DNA from: DATFHX01 sp035247945
GTDB taxonomy: Bacteria > Patescibacteriota > Saccharimonadia > Saccharimonadales > Saccharimonadaceae
Length of the DNA stretch: 46,757 nt
Assembly (NCBI GenBank): GCA_035247945.1
Contig: DATFHX010000030.1
Location: forward strand, 1-46,757
Reading direction: 5' to 3'
Shown: positions 31,706-39,861 of the stretch, piece after piece
Layout: every line of letters starts with the position of its first letter
Numbering within the stretch: position 1 is the stretch's first letter
Position numbers and translations under genes: made by a program
The notes under the pieces: model-generated
Told to the model about the DNA's origin: nothing
Databases searched by the model: none
What the model saw: the letters and a program-made list of their open reading frames with translations, nothing else

Positions 31706-32800
31706 ATGGCAAACGATCTATTGAAGCACCATTTTCCACCAAATCTTGATTCCATTTGGGACAAAGATTTTGCAATTCAACTTGCAGCAACGCAAGGTGC
31801 TATTAGTGGCCTAAACCAAGCGGTCCCTCTTCTTCTCAATCCCGAACTTCTTAAACAACCATTACTCGACAAGGAAGCAGAATCAAGTTCTCGTCTAGAA
31901 GGTACGCAAGCTTCTGCAGAAGATGTCTACAAGGCAGAGTTGAAGAATGATCCCGAGAAAAATGATGATGTTCAGGAGACCAAGAATTATCGTCGCGCAT
32001 TGGAGACTGGTGTTGAACTAATAAAATCCGACCCTCTGAGCCAGACGGTTATTCGGCAAATCCATCAAACCCTTATGGATGGAGCTCGTGGTCAAACAAA
32101 AAACCCTGGTAAGTATCGGACTGGGAATGTATGGATCGGAGCGCGCGGAACTGGCGTTGATGAGGCACGGTACGTTCCACCGGATGCGCTCCATATCCCC
32201 GAACTGATGGGTAAACTCGAAGCCTTCATTAAGGATGCTAACGTTCATCCATTAATTGCCTGCGGCGTTATCCACCATCGTTTCGAAGCCATCCACCCAT
32301 TTGAGGATGGTAATGGGCGAACCGGAAGAGTGGTTGTAACACTCTACTTACTCAAGACGGGCATGCTTGCGGCACCTATGCTCCATCCAAGCGGCTACTT
32401 TGAAAAGAACCGTAGTGATTATATGGATGCCTTACACGCTGTTGATACAAGCCAAGATTGGTATACGTGGCTTTCATTCTTCTTGAAGGGCATTCAAACT
32501 CAGGCTGAACTTTCGTTAAAAGTTGCCAGAGAAATCGATGGGCTCTTTAAGTATGACAGGGAATTAATTAAAGACGCTACCGCCCACCTCAATCTTTTAC
32601 GGGTTTTAGAATTCTGTTTTACGCAGCCCTTTGTAAGCGTAAGGCTCATTTCGGATCGGCTTGATATACCTATCCAGACAGTTCGGCGTTACGTTACTAC
32701 GCTCGAGGATAAAGGTATACTTTATCTCTCTGAAACGCTCGAGAGAGGAGAGAAAGTTTATGAGAATAAAGCTCTCCTTGAAATATTGAGGCAAATCTAG
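31706..32800 (+). CDS. Fic-domain AMP-transferase (class II, with winged helix)
   Basis: 364 residues from ATG at 31706; an in-frame TTG at 31670 coincides with a TTGACC -35 box, so the shorter start is preferred. The inhibitory helix motif SSSRLEGTQ (residues 60-68) in the N-terminal region marks a class II Fic. The active-site motif HPFEDGNGRTGR starts at His 197, and YVPPDA supplies the flap. The C-terminus is a winged helix (VSVRLISDRLDIPIQTVRRYVTTLEDKGIL). The family transfers AMP to a target hydroxyl; here probably autoregulatory or DNA-linked. The gene is followed without a gap by a 43-codon ORF. Confidence 0.92.
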   Translation: MANDLLKHHFPPNLDSIWDKDFAIQLAATQGAISGLNQAVPLLLNPELLKQPLLDKEAESSSRLEGTQASAEDVYKAELKNDPEKNDDVQETKNYRRALETGVELIKSDPLSQTVIRQIHQTLMDGARGQTKNPGKYRTGNVWIGARGTGVDEARYVPPDALHIPELMGKLEAFIKDANVHPLIACGVIHHRFEAIHPFEDGNGRTGRVVVTLYLLKTGMLAAPMLHPSGYFEKNRSDYMDALHAVDTSQDWYTWLSFFLKGIQTQAELSLKVAREIDGLFKYDRELIKDATAHLNLLRVLEFCFTQPFVSVRLISDRLDIPIQTVRRYVTTLEDKGILYLSETLERGEKVYENKALLEILRQI

Positions 32801-32932
32801 ATGAGCGATAAGCGTAAGGCAAAGAAGTCTCCGGACCAGAAGCTGTTTGATCAGTATCTACAGCATATGGAAAACAATGACCTAGTGTCGGCGATAGGCG
32901 CGCTTAACCCGTGGGATTTAATTCTGATATAG
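32801..32932 (+). CDS. 43-residue protein coupled to Fic
   Basis: ATG follows the Fic TAG directly, so translation is likely coupled. Lys-rich N-terminus (MSDKRKAKKSPDQK), a helix (LFDQYLQHMENNDLVSAIGAL) and a short hydrophobic end. It has no (S/T)xxxE(G/N) antitoxin motif, so it is not a FicA antitoxin. Function unknown; AT-rich codons match Fic. Confidence 0.5.
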   Translation: MSDKRKAKKSPDQKLFDQYLQHMENNDLVSAIGALNPWDLILI

Positions 32933-32939
32933 TTATGGA

Positions 32940-34040
32940 GTGAAAACTATCGATATTCTCTCAGAGCTTGTAACGCTGTATTCTGAGTCTGGCAAAGAAT
33001 CATCAGCTGCAGACCATATTGAAGCTTGGCTTACTAAATATACGCATCAAAAAGTTACACGCATCGGCGATAACGTGCTGGTATACATTCCTGGCACAAA
33101 TCAAAATAAGTGTCTCATTTTTAACGGCCATACAGATACCGTAAAAATAGGTGACCGAGCTAACTGGCGAACCGACCCACTTGCATTGACCGAGAAAGAC
33201 GGCAGATTATACGGTCTTGGAGTGAGCGATATGAAGGGCGCGATTGCCGCCATGATGGAAATGGTTGCAAGCTATGACAATGCGCTGCCTGCATGCGATA
33301 TTTATTGTATGTTCGTTGTCGAGGAGGAGACTACGGGGAATGGCACAAATGACACACTCAACTACCTAAAACCCCACCTTAGCAAATATGAAGACGTAGC
33401 TGCTATTATTGGTGAATCTACGACGCTCAAAGCGGTTCTTGGCCACCGTGGTAATGCATTTGTTAGAGTGACATTCCAAGGGCAAGGCGGACACGCCTCG
33501 CGCCCGCCAGAACCTCAACGACAAGCTATTCATAAAGCACAGGTCTTTTTGGAGTCGATCGAAAAACAGCAAGCACTGTGGTCTAAAAAATACACTGATC
33601 CGCTCTTGGGAACCGTTAGTATTACCTCCACGGGGTTAGAAGCGGGCACGGGAGCTATGAATCAAATACCAACCAATGCCACTGTAATACTTGATGTCCG
33701 AACCGTACCGACTTTACATGCAAAACTTAAAGAGGAACTTACTGCGTGGGGAGATGCATACGATGCAAGTATACGAATAATCAACCCATATCCGGTTGGA
33801 TTTTGTGATCCATCCGAACGCATCGCGGAGGTGGTCATGCATCTAACTGATCAAAAAGAAGTACAAGTTACGCAGGGTGCTACTGATCAGCAGTTTTTTA
33901 CTCGAGCAAATATTCCTGCAGTTATTTGTGGGCCTGGCGAGAAATCAGCTATCCATGCGCCAAATGAATATATAGAGAAGAGCCTCTTAGTGAACTGCAC
34001 TGAAAGATATATGCAAATAATTTCAGCCTGGGCGGCCTAA
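32940..34040 (+). CDS. M20-family metallopeptidase (ArgE/DapE-like)
   Basis: 366 residues from GTG. Metal-site motifs: IFNGHTDTVKIGD (His, Asp), YGLGVSDMKGAIAAM (bridging Asp), VEEETTGNG (catalytic and metal Glu), and a C-terminal HAPNEYI. A dimerisation lid starts near GHRGNAFVRVTFQGQGGHASRP. It removes acyl or aminoacyl groups from small peptides or amino acids. A TGA-TATAGT box ends 6 nt before the GTG, inside the end of the preceding ORF: leaderless GTG start. Confidence 0.92.
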   Translation: MKTIDILSELVTLYSESGKESSAADHIEAWLTKYTHQKVTRIGDNVLVYIPGTNQNKCLIFNGHTDTVKIGDRANWRTDPLALTEKDGRLYGLGVSDMKGAIAAMMEMVASYDNALPACDIYCMFVVEEETTGNGTNDTLNYLKPHLSKYEDVAAIIGESTTLKAVLGHRGNAFVRVTFQGQGGHASRPPEPQRQAIHKAQVFLESIEKQQALWSKKYTDPLLGTVSITSTGLEAGTGAMNQIPTNATVILDVRTVPTLHAKLKEELTAWGDAYDASIRIINPYPVGFCDPSERIAEVVMHLTDQKEVQVTQGATDQQFFTRANIPAVICGPGEKSAIHAPNEYIEKSLLVNCTERYMQIISAWAA

Positions 34041-34384
34041 TTGTTCTAGTCTTTCGGGTATTAATACTAGGCTAGGCCACAAGTGTTCCGCATTGAGTCG
34101 TTGCGCTCACCATGAGATTTATTCATCCAAACCGGAAACAGCACCCCTGTTGCCGTTTGTTTTTGTCCTCGGATGAGGAATTGAAATGAGCGACCAAGGA
34201 TGGTGTAATTACGTCCTGACGGCTATTTTGACAGCTACCCGATCGTCGTCGCCCGTTTACAGTTTGTGAAGGTTTTATTTTGAACCATTATGTCAAAGAT
34301 AGCAAGAAACGAAAAGACAGACAAAGAAATGAGAAACGACTGCAAAGGGTCGAAATGATTGACTTATAGCAATTATCTCGCCCT
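34041..34384 (+). other. Intergenic region, no supported gene
   Basis: 344 bp. It holds an ORF of about 29 codons with a Lys/Arg-rich product near 34280-34369 and a GAAGG upstream, too short to trust. No clear terminator for either flanking gene; no repeat. Confidence 0.4.
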
Positions 34385-35008
34385 CTAGGACACTTGGCGC
34401 TTGAAAACGTTACTAAGCTTCACAAGCAACCACCCAAGCAGCATGGAAACTGCCAAAATAGCAATGCAGTAAATAAAGACTCCGCCGTAGCCCTCTACCT
34501 TGTCTGGGTTAAGAAAGGGATACGGATACCACCCTGTTATACTACCTCGGATTAACGTGTAGGTCACGTACACTATAGGCCACACTAACCAAACTGCAAT
34601 TTGCTTAACGCGCAGCCTGCTAAGTGGCGGCTGATACATCCAGTCAACTAATACATACAAAGGTAAGATAATGTGCGTCACAATATTAACCCAAGGCATA
34701 AGTAAACCTAGGTCTTCGCCTGAAAGCAGGGTTACATAAATGAGTCCGGTAATCGTCATGTACAGCGTAGCCGCGCCCCGAATTAAATCGTCTTTAACGG
34801 ATGGTTTGCGACGCCTCATTAAGTAAAGGGCGCTAATGACTAAAATGACGCCAGCTACTATATTGCTCAGGTTGGTGAAATAGCCAAGATAGTTGAATGG
34901 ATTTAGGACGCCGTTCTGTTGTAGGTAGATTGCCTGGGTTACTATTGCAATAAGTGTTAGTGAGCCGAAAAGTAGACGTGCGATTATAAGAATAAGCTTT
35001 TTGTTCAT
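34385..35008 (-). CDS. Pr6Pr-like integral membrane protein
   Basis: 207 residues with six membrane helices. It shows the family pattern: NYLGYFTNLSNIVAGVIL in helix 2, TLYMTITGLIYVTLL in helix 3, MPWVNIVTHIILPLYVLVDWM in helix 4, YVTYTLIRGSITGWYPYPFLNP, and a final Gly-rich helix, as in Pr6Pr and FAR-17a/AIG1-like proteins. Role unknown. A TATGAT box ends 6 nt before ATG without SD. Confidence 0.75.
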   Translation of the reverse strand: MNKKLILIIARLLFGSLTLIAIVTQAIYLQQNGVLNPFNYLGYFTNLSNIVAGVILVISALYLMRRRKPSVKDDLIRGAATLYMTITGLIYVTLLSGEDLGLLMPWVNIVTHIILPLYVLVDWMYQPPLSRLRVKQIAVWLVWPIVYVTYTLIRGSITGWYPYPFLNPDKVEGYGGVFIYCIAILAVSMLLGWLLVKLSNVFKRQVS

Positions 35009-35155
35009 ACGTCTATCATAAAGCGTAGGATATATTCTGCCTATAAGGATAACGTGAAGAAAACTGACAATTAGAGAAAGAGAGGTACCTTACGCCACTA
35101 GCTCGATATCTTCATCCCTGATATTGTGAACGTATTTCTATCATTGACACTAAAC

Positions 35156-35184
35156 TTGACAATAATTATTAATAATTGCAGAAT
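35156..35184 (+). promoter_or_regulatory. Promoter with palindrome in spacer
   Basis: TTGACA (35156-35161), 17-nt spacer, CAGAAT (35179-35184). The spacer contains the perfect palindrome AATTATTAATAATT (35164-35177), a candidate operator for gene 35220. Confidence 0.5.
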
Positions 35185-35219
35185 AAGAAAGTCCACCGAT
35201 CAAGAAGGGACTGATCGTA

Positions 35220-35705
35220 GTGCTCTGGTTTTCGTTCATCCGTGCGCCGTTCGGCGAGTCGAATGAGCCGCGCGCGAATCACCAGCCGGAACTGGCCGGC
35301 GTGATCAGGGGTGGCCAGGTCGCCCTCCATGTCTATGGCGTTCAAGACTGTGGACTCCGCAGGGAATTCCACGGCAAGACCCTCCCTTTTGAGGGGCAGA
35401 AGACCTTCGATGGGCTGCGGAGTCGCTACCGCGAGCGGGTCGGCTCAGTGTTTGGAACGGTCGATCTGCAAGACGCACCGAGGCTCCATCTGGAGCAGAC
35501 CAAAGATGGGTGGTGTGTTCTGAGGATGGGCGGAGCAGAGTCTCCGCACTTCAACGGTCTCATCGCCCGGGCGATGGCTGCGGGCTTCGGAGCCAAGGCT
35601 GTCCCCGGTAGGGCGGGCTTCGAGGCTGTTGCCATCGAGGTCGCTGTGGGCGAAGAACTCGCGGCATTCAAGAAGCTCAAACCGATCATCATCAACGCAG
35701 CCTGA
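35220..35705 (+). CDS. GC-rich ORFan
   Basis: 161 residues from GTG; the SD (GAAGGGA) is 11 nt away, so the start is not certain. Composition is mixed alpha/beta, with VIRGGQVALHVYGVQD, a basic linker (GLRSRYRERVG) and WCVLRMGGAESPHFNGLIARAMAAG. No family recognised. GC-rich cassette with promoter and terminator. Confidence 0.6.
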   Translation: MLWFSFIRAPFGESNEPRANHQPELAGVIRGGQVALHVYGVQDCGLRREFHGKTLPFEGQKTFDGLRSRYRERVGSVFGTVDLQDAPRLHLEQTKDGWCVLRMGGAESPHFNGLIARAMAAGFGAKAVPGRAGFEAVAIEVAVGEELAAFKKLKPIIINAA

Positions 35706-35726
35706 AGCGATTCAGATCGGAGGCAT

Positions 35727-35756
35727 GCCCGGCACATTGTGCCGGGCTGTTCTTTT
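35727..35756 (+). terminator. Intrinsic terminator
   Basis: GCCCGGCACA/TGTGCCGGGC followed by TGTTCTTTTT. Confidence 0.9.
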
Positions 35757-35891
35757 TACTGTTTGCATGTAATGTACTTAGACCTCTATGTAGCCTCACT
35801 GCTCACGAGGAGATTTTTCTGAGCTATATAGGGTGATTTCGACTGTGGTTTATTTGCAAAAGATTCATGATAGTTGTATAGTTACGCTACT

Positions 35892-36683
35892 ATGAGTGGT
35901 TATCTTGAATCGTACTGCCGCTCACCTCGAGAGTTGAGTGAGATTGAACAAGATCTTAGCGTAGAAGTTGCGAAAGAAACCGATAAGTCCTTTGGTATGG
36001 TTTTACTTGATTCACCAAGTACTGACGGCTATTTTGGCGCTATTGGCCGTAGTTTAGAAGTGCAACGTGGTTTTGGTGAGATGCCAGAAGATATGGATGG
36101 ATTGGAGCACACTTCAAAATTTATCTATACCTACGATTATCTTGACGGCACATTCCGTGTGACGCATTCGATGCGCTATTTGGAGCCGTTGGCTGAGCGG
36201 CCGCTTGAAGTAGTGCAAAGCCTCCTCGGTGATCTTGAAGGACAGGTGACGTTAGAAGAAGTGGCTGAATATCATGCTATTGATAATCCGGGGTTATGTC
36301 TCTACGTTACCACCGACCTTTCAGTGCCCGGTATCTTACCTACTCGGTCAAAACCGTACGGTTTACTTACCTATAAAGCTCTCTTTGAACGGGCAAAGGA
36401 AGGTGGGTTTAGTCACGTTCTTGCGTACATGAATAGTAATACGATCCGCTGTATGGGGCGACTTGCTATTCACCCTGAACTCTTATGTGGTCGAGACAAT
36501 TACACGATTCCGCCCGTGGCTGGTCTGACATTCGAAGCCTACCAGCCGTATGTGGTACCCACAGATCTGCCTGAAGCGAGGGTCTTTGATGATAGTGAAT
36601 ATGCAGCTAGAGTATCACGATGGGGTCGGCAGATTTTAGCGCTTACCCTCCCTTGTATATCGGTTGAGGATGTAACCCGATAG
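35892..36683 (+). CDS. Uncharacterised protein, possibly GNAT-like
   Basis: 263 residues from ATG at 35892. Codon use is of the ordinary, AT-richer class. The C-terminal half (ATTDLSVPG-type strand LCLYVTTDLSVPG, YGLLTYKALFERAKEGGFSHVLAYMNSNTIRCMGRLAI) has the beta-alpha-beta rhythm of an acetyltransferase core, with SHVLAYMN like strand 4 and a helix after it. No confident family. A TATAGT box lies 10 nt before ATG; no SD. Confidence 0.6.
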   Translation: MSGYLESYCRSPRELSEIEQDLSVEVAKETDKSFGMVLLDSPSTDGYFGAIGRSLEVQRGFGEMPEDMDGLEHTSKFIYTYDYLDGTFRVTHSMRYLEPLAERPLEVVQSLLGDLEGQVTLEEVAEYHAIDNPGLCLYVTTDLSVPGILPTRSKPYGLLTYKALFERAKEGGFSHVLAYMNSNTIRCMGRLAIHPELLCGRDNYTIPPVAGLTFEAYQPYVVPTDLPEARVFDDSEYAARVSRWGRQILALTLPCISVEDVTR

Positions 36684-36763
36684 ACTAATGGTCTGTTCGG
36701 TATTATTTAGGTATCTAAATAAAAAGAGACAATCTTGGGTAGACTGCCTATAGAAAGTAGGAT

Positions 36764-36800
36764 GGGTCTGCTGAGGGAGTTGGACTCCCTCAGCAGACCC
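36764..36800 (-). terminator. Hairpin terminator
   Basis: GGGTCTGCTGAGGGAG/CTCCCTCAGCAGACCC, 16-bp perfect stem with loop TTGGA, beyond the stop of gene 36840. Confidence 0.85.
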
Positions 36801-36839
36801 CGGCTCTCGTTAGCCTACGACTCCTGCTTCCCCGAAGGG

Positions 36840-37109
36840 TCAGCTGGAGCTGAAGAGGCCGCCGAAGATGCCGTCGCTCGACGAGCGGTGGTGGTGCGTG
36901 CGGTGGTGGCCGCCCTGGTAGTACGTGGCGGGCCGCGGACGGAAGCCGGGCTGGCTGGCGATCGTGGAGATGATCATCTCCAGCTCGCCGGCGTCCAGCC
37001 AGACGCCGCCACATCGCGGGCACTGGTCGACGGTCACGCCACGGTTGTTGACCTTGTCGAGCGGCGTGTTGTCGTCCACGCAGTAACGCTGGGTTTCGAT
37101 ACCCCTCAT
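36840..37109 (-). CDS. TFIIB-type zinc-finger protein (zf-TFIIB)
   Basis: 89 residues. The zf-TFIIB signature DQCPRCGGVWLDAGELE is clear; the first half of the site is reduced to YCVDDNTPLDKV, lacking the usual second Cys. The C-terminus is His/Ser-rich (HHRTHHHRSSSDGIFGG). Small zinc proteins of this family are common in Actinobacteria. The leader contains TACCATGGAGGTG, the same 13 nt as before gene 46311, with SD GGAGG 9 nt from ATG. GC-rich cassette class. Confidence 0.8.
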   Translation of the reverse strand: MRGIETQRYCVDDNTPLDKVNNRGVTVDQCPRCGGVWLDAGELEMIISTIASQPGFRPRPATYYQGGHHRTHHHRSSSDGIFGGLFSSS

Positions 37110-37181
37110 TGTGCTACACCTCCATGGTAACGAGCACTCGTAAGATAGTATATGATTATTGATCGGGTGTCAACTATGTGA

Positions 37182-37862
37182 CTATTTTGTATGGTTACTT
37201 GGTTGGTCGATGATACAAAGTGGCATATCCTTGCCGAGCTCAACGGACTGCGGAACAAGAATATTTCCGCCATGGATTCCATCAGGCTTATCGAGGCCAA
37301 GATCATTGATGTAGTGCTTTAGGCTAAAGCCGCCGAGGGCATTCTTGAGGCGTTTTCGAACAGGCTCAGTCCAGGCGCGTACTTCAGCGCGTACTTTCTC
37401 ATCGTCGGCGGCGAAAGACCCATACTCCTCAAGTGTCCTTCCCTCTACACTTACCCAATCTTTCATGAGTTCTTGACCGAGAATGAAGGTATTATCCGGC
37501 GTACGAGCGACAAAAAGCTGTTCAGGAGCGGTTATGTCTCGCGTAGCTAGAAGGTGGGTGTGTAGTGCTGACAAGACTTCATATTGCAGTTCAAGGTCCT
37601 CCGGGATGGTTGGTTTTTTTGTATCGAATGATTCCTGGCTTGAAGTTGGTGAGCTGATCTTTACTGCAGTTCCCTCGATAGAATAGGTAAAGGAATATTT
37701 CCCTGCTCCAAGGAGGCGTGCTCCTGGAATGCGCTCAGTTTCAGGATGAGGCGAGCTCGTAAGAGTGGCAAGCGCATCACGAAGCCGCTCATTGCTTGTG
37801 ATGAGCTGCTCCCCTTTTATGCTCGCTTGTTGGATATGAAGCTGGTCTAATTTCTTTTTCAT
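37182..37862 (-). CDS. Protein-kinase-like (aminoglycoside-kinase fold) protein
   Basis: 226 residues. Kinase-like landmarks: Gly-rich loop GAGKYSFTYSI, an invariant-type Lys in TAVKIS, hinge VLSALHTHLL, a catalytic-loop-like DGIHGGNILVP and a metal-Asp strand CIIDQP. Asn in the HGGN loop and the final Asp are present, but the catalytic-loop Asp is shifted. It could be a small-molecule or protein kinase, or a pseudokinase. No signal peptide; AT-richer codons. It stands alone. Confidence 0.55.
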   Translation of the reverse strand: MKKKLDQLHIQQASIKGEQLITSNERLRDALATLTSSPHPETERIPGARLLGAGKYSFTYSIEGTAVKISSPTSSQESFDTKKPTIPEDLELQYEVLSALHTHLLATRDITAPEQLFVARTPDNTFILGQELMKDWVSVEGRTLEEYGSFAADDEKVRAEVRAWTEPVRKRLKNALGGFSLKHYINDLGLDKPDGIHGGNILVPQSVELGKDMPLCIIDQPSNHTK

Positions 37863-37954
37863 AATTCAAAAAATAAAAGGCGCCATTGTTTGAGGCGTCC
37901 TAATAGCTTTTAGAACGATACCATTAATGAGGAGATAGGTCAATATATGATAAT

Positions 37955-37978
37955 GCCTCCACCGCGAACGGTGGAGGC
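37955..37978 (-). terminator. Terminator sharing its stem with the one at 45901
   Basis: GCCTCCACCG/CGGTGGAGGC with loop CGAA. The same stem follows the operon containing the paralogous gene 46311. Confidence 0.85.
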
Positions 37979-38012
37979 GGTGGCGCATATTTTATTTCTC
38001 TGGAGTCGTCGA

Positions 38013-38345
38013 TTAGTAGTTAAACACACGAACGTCGATACGTCCTACGTGCGCTTCGGGAATGGTGACCGTTACTGTGACGTCCTCGTCCTTGCGTAGT
38101 TGTCTTCCTGAGGTGAGAAGGATGACAGTTGCGAGGACGCCTCGGTTGCCTGCGAGTTCGAGAAGCACCCACCGCTCCTCGGCGAAGCGTCGGGTTGCGC
38201 TGACCATGATCTCCTCCGTATCCGAACTCGGAACGACATCGAACACGCTGACCCAGTTCGGAAGGAGGACGAGACCGATTCGCTTGAGCTCGTTATAGTC
38301 CGGAATGTGCCAGCGAGCCTCGACCGGTGTGTCTGACGGTGACAT
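38013..38345 (-). CDS. GC-rich protein, paralogue of 46311-46640
   Basis: 110 residues from ATG at 38345 (GGAGGT 4 nt upstream; an earlier in-frame ATG overlaps the SD). It shares a distinct pattern with the gene at 46311: LLPNWVSVFDVVPSSDTEEI against YLPSWVDMYEVIPDFEDV, SATRRFAEERWVLLE against SAPRRALNEQWLI, and a final strand VGRIDVRVFNY against MRHINVVVCGY. Predicted all-beta with one helix. A TATACT box and a related leader precede it. Function unknown. Confidence 0.7.
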   Translation of the reverse strand: MSPSDTPVEARWHIPDYNELKRIGLVLLPNWVSVFDVVPSSDTEEIMVSATRRFAEERWVLLELAGNRGVLATVILLTSGRQLRKDEDVTVTVTIPEAHVGRIDVRVFNY

Positions 38346-38615
38346 AGAAACCTCCATAGATGGCCTGTTTGTAGTATACAGCAAATCAGTATGTGGTATA
38401 TTTACTGTTGTGTTTTTGATTGTAGAATAATCAGTTTTACGGTTGGAAAATAGAGGCATCTTTGCCATAATGCTTAAGGCGTATTCTATGTGTATGTCCT
38501 TTAGGTAGTAGTAAAAGAAGATGGGTGGGACCAATGTATAATCTTCTCACATACGAGTGAATACGAATTCCTTTTAGTTTGACATTATTTATTTGATTTA
38601 AAGGAATACGGATTC

Positions 38616-39848
38616 ATGCACGTACTAATTATTGCTCCTGTTCATTCAGGACTCTTATATATTGATTCAGCGCATCGGTTGGGTGCATCGGTGAGTGTCA
38701 TTACGGCAGATAAAGACGACTTTGCTATTGAGGAGGGGTATAAAGCTAAGCTTGATACCTGCATCCTTGTTGAGGGTCTCCACTCCGAGACACTTATTGC
38801 TGCGGCTCGTGCACTTCACAGAACGCAGCCTATCTCAGCCGTAGTTGCAGGGGTCGAGTTTGTGGTCGAGGAAACGGCTGCAGTTGCAGAAGCGCTTGGA
38901 CTTCCCGGCATGCGTCTTGAGGATGCGAGTGTCGTACGGGACAAATCAAAGATGCGTGGGCGTCTTGAGGATGCTGGAGTGCGGACCGTGCGCTATGCGA
39001 AAGCTGGAACGGCAACTGATCTCGAGCAGGTGGCGGACGTGGTTGGCTTCCCTGCTGTTATTAAGCCGCTTTCTATGGCGGGCTCAATGGGAGTTGTGAG
39101 AGTTGACGACAAACTTGAGCTCCTCGCTGCCTACGAGGATATTTGTAGTGATCATGTGGGTTGGGGCGATCATATTCCGGGAACGGAAGTGCTTCTCGAA
39201 GAACTTCTTGTTGGAACGGAGTACTGCGTTGATGGATATGTTACGCGGGATGGAGCCGTCCACGTCTTTGAGTTCGTCAAGGTTGAACTTGGTCTGCAGC
39301 CACACTTTCAGGAAATTGGCTATACTTCGTACCGCGCCGAAGATCTTGACTGTGCTTCGGAACTTCGGGACTACATTATCTCGGTGGCACGAGCGATGAA
39401 TATTACTGTGGGCCCATTCCATTCAGAGGTGATGCTTACGAAATCAGGACCGGTCCTTATCGAGATTGCAAATCGGCTCCCGGGGGATCATTTGCCGCAA
39501 CTGACTGAACGAGCGACGGGAATTTCATTTGCTGACGTAGTGCTCGCGTCACTTCTCGCTATTCCCATCCCCGCTCCATCGGTTCCGAAAGCTCGTGTGG
39601 CGGCAAGTCAGTTTATTATTGACCCACGTTTTGCGGGAGAAGTATACACTCGTCTTGAGGGCTGGGACGAGATTACGAAGCATGATATGGTTGACGACGC
39701 CCACATTTCGATTGCAGCCGGTGAGATAATCTCTGTACAGCAGGATGTTCGCTCCCGTATCGCTGAAATTCAGTTCCATGCTGAAAGCGTGGAGGTGGCG
39801 GAAGTATTTCGGGCTAAGATTAAGGAGACGGTTCGCCTTGTTCGCTAA
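38616..39848 (+). CDS. ATP-grasp ligase (amino-acid/dipeptide ligase-like)
   Basis: 410 residues. An N-terminal Rossmann-like preATP-grasp domain (HVLIIAPVHSGLLYIDSAHRLG) is followed by the ATP-grasp core: SKMRGRLEDAGV, GFPAVIKPLSMAGSMGV (Lys and Gly loop), EVLLEELLVGTEYCVDGYV, and the metal site VLIEIANRLPGDH. A C-terminal subdomain resembles those of BacD-type L-amino-acid ligases and carbamoyl-phosphate synthases. It would join a carboxylate to an amine using ATP. The next gene is an MFS exporter starting 13 nt after its stop. Confidence 0.85.
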   Translation: MHVLIIAPVHSGLLYIDSAHRLGASVSVITADKDDFAIEEGYKAKLDTCILVEGLHSETLIAAARALHRTQPISAVVAGVEFVVEETAAVAEALGLPGMRLEDASVVRDKSKMRGRLEDAGVRTVRYAKAGTATDLEQVADVVGFPAVIKPLSMAGSMGVVRVDDKLELLAAYEDICSDHVGWGDHIPGTEVLLEELLVGTEYCVDGYVTRDGAVHVFEFVKVELGLQPHFQEIGYTSYRAEDLDCASELRDYIISVARAMNITVGPFHSEVMLTKSGPVLIEIANRLPGDHLPQLTERATGISFADVVLASLLAIPIPAPSVPKARVAASQFIIDPRFAGEVYTRLEGWDEITKHDMVDDAHISIAAGEIISVQQDVRSRIAEIQFHAESVEVAEVFRAKIKETVRLVR

Positions 39849-39861
39849 GTATTTCCAAAAG

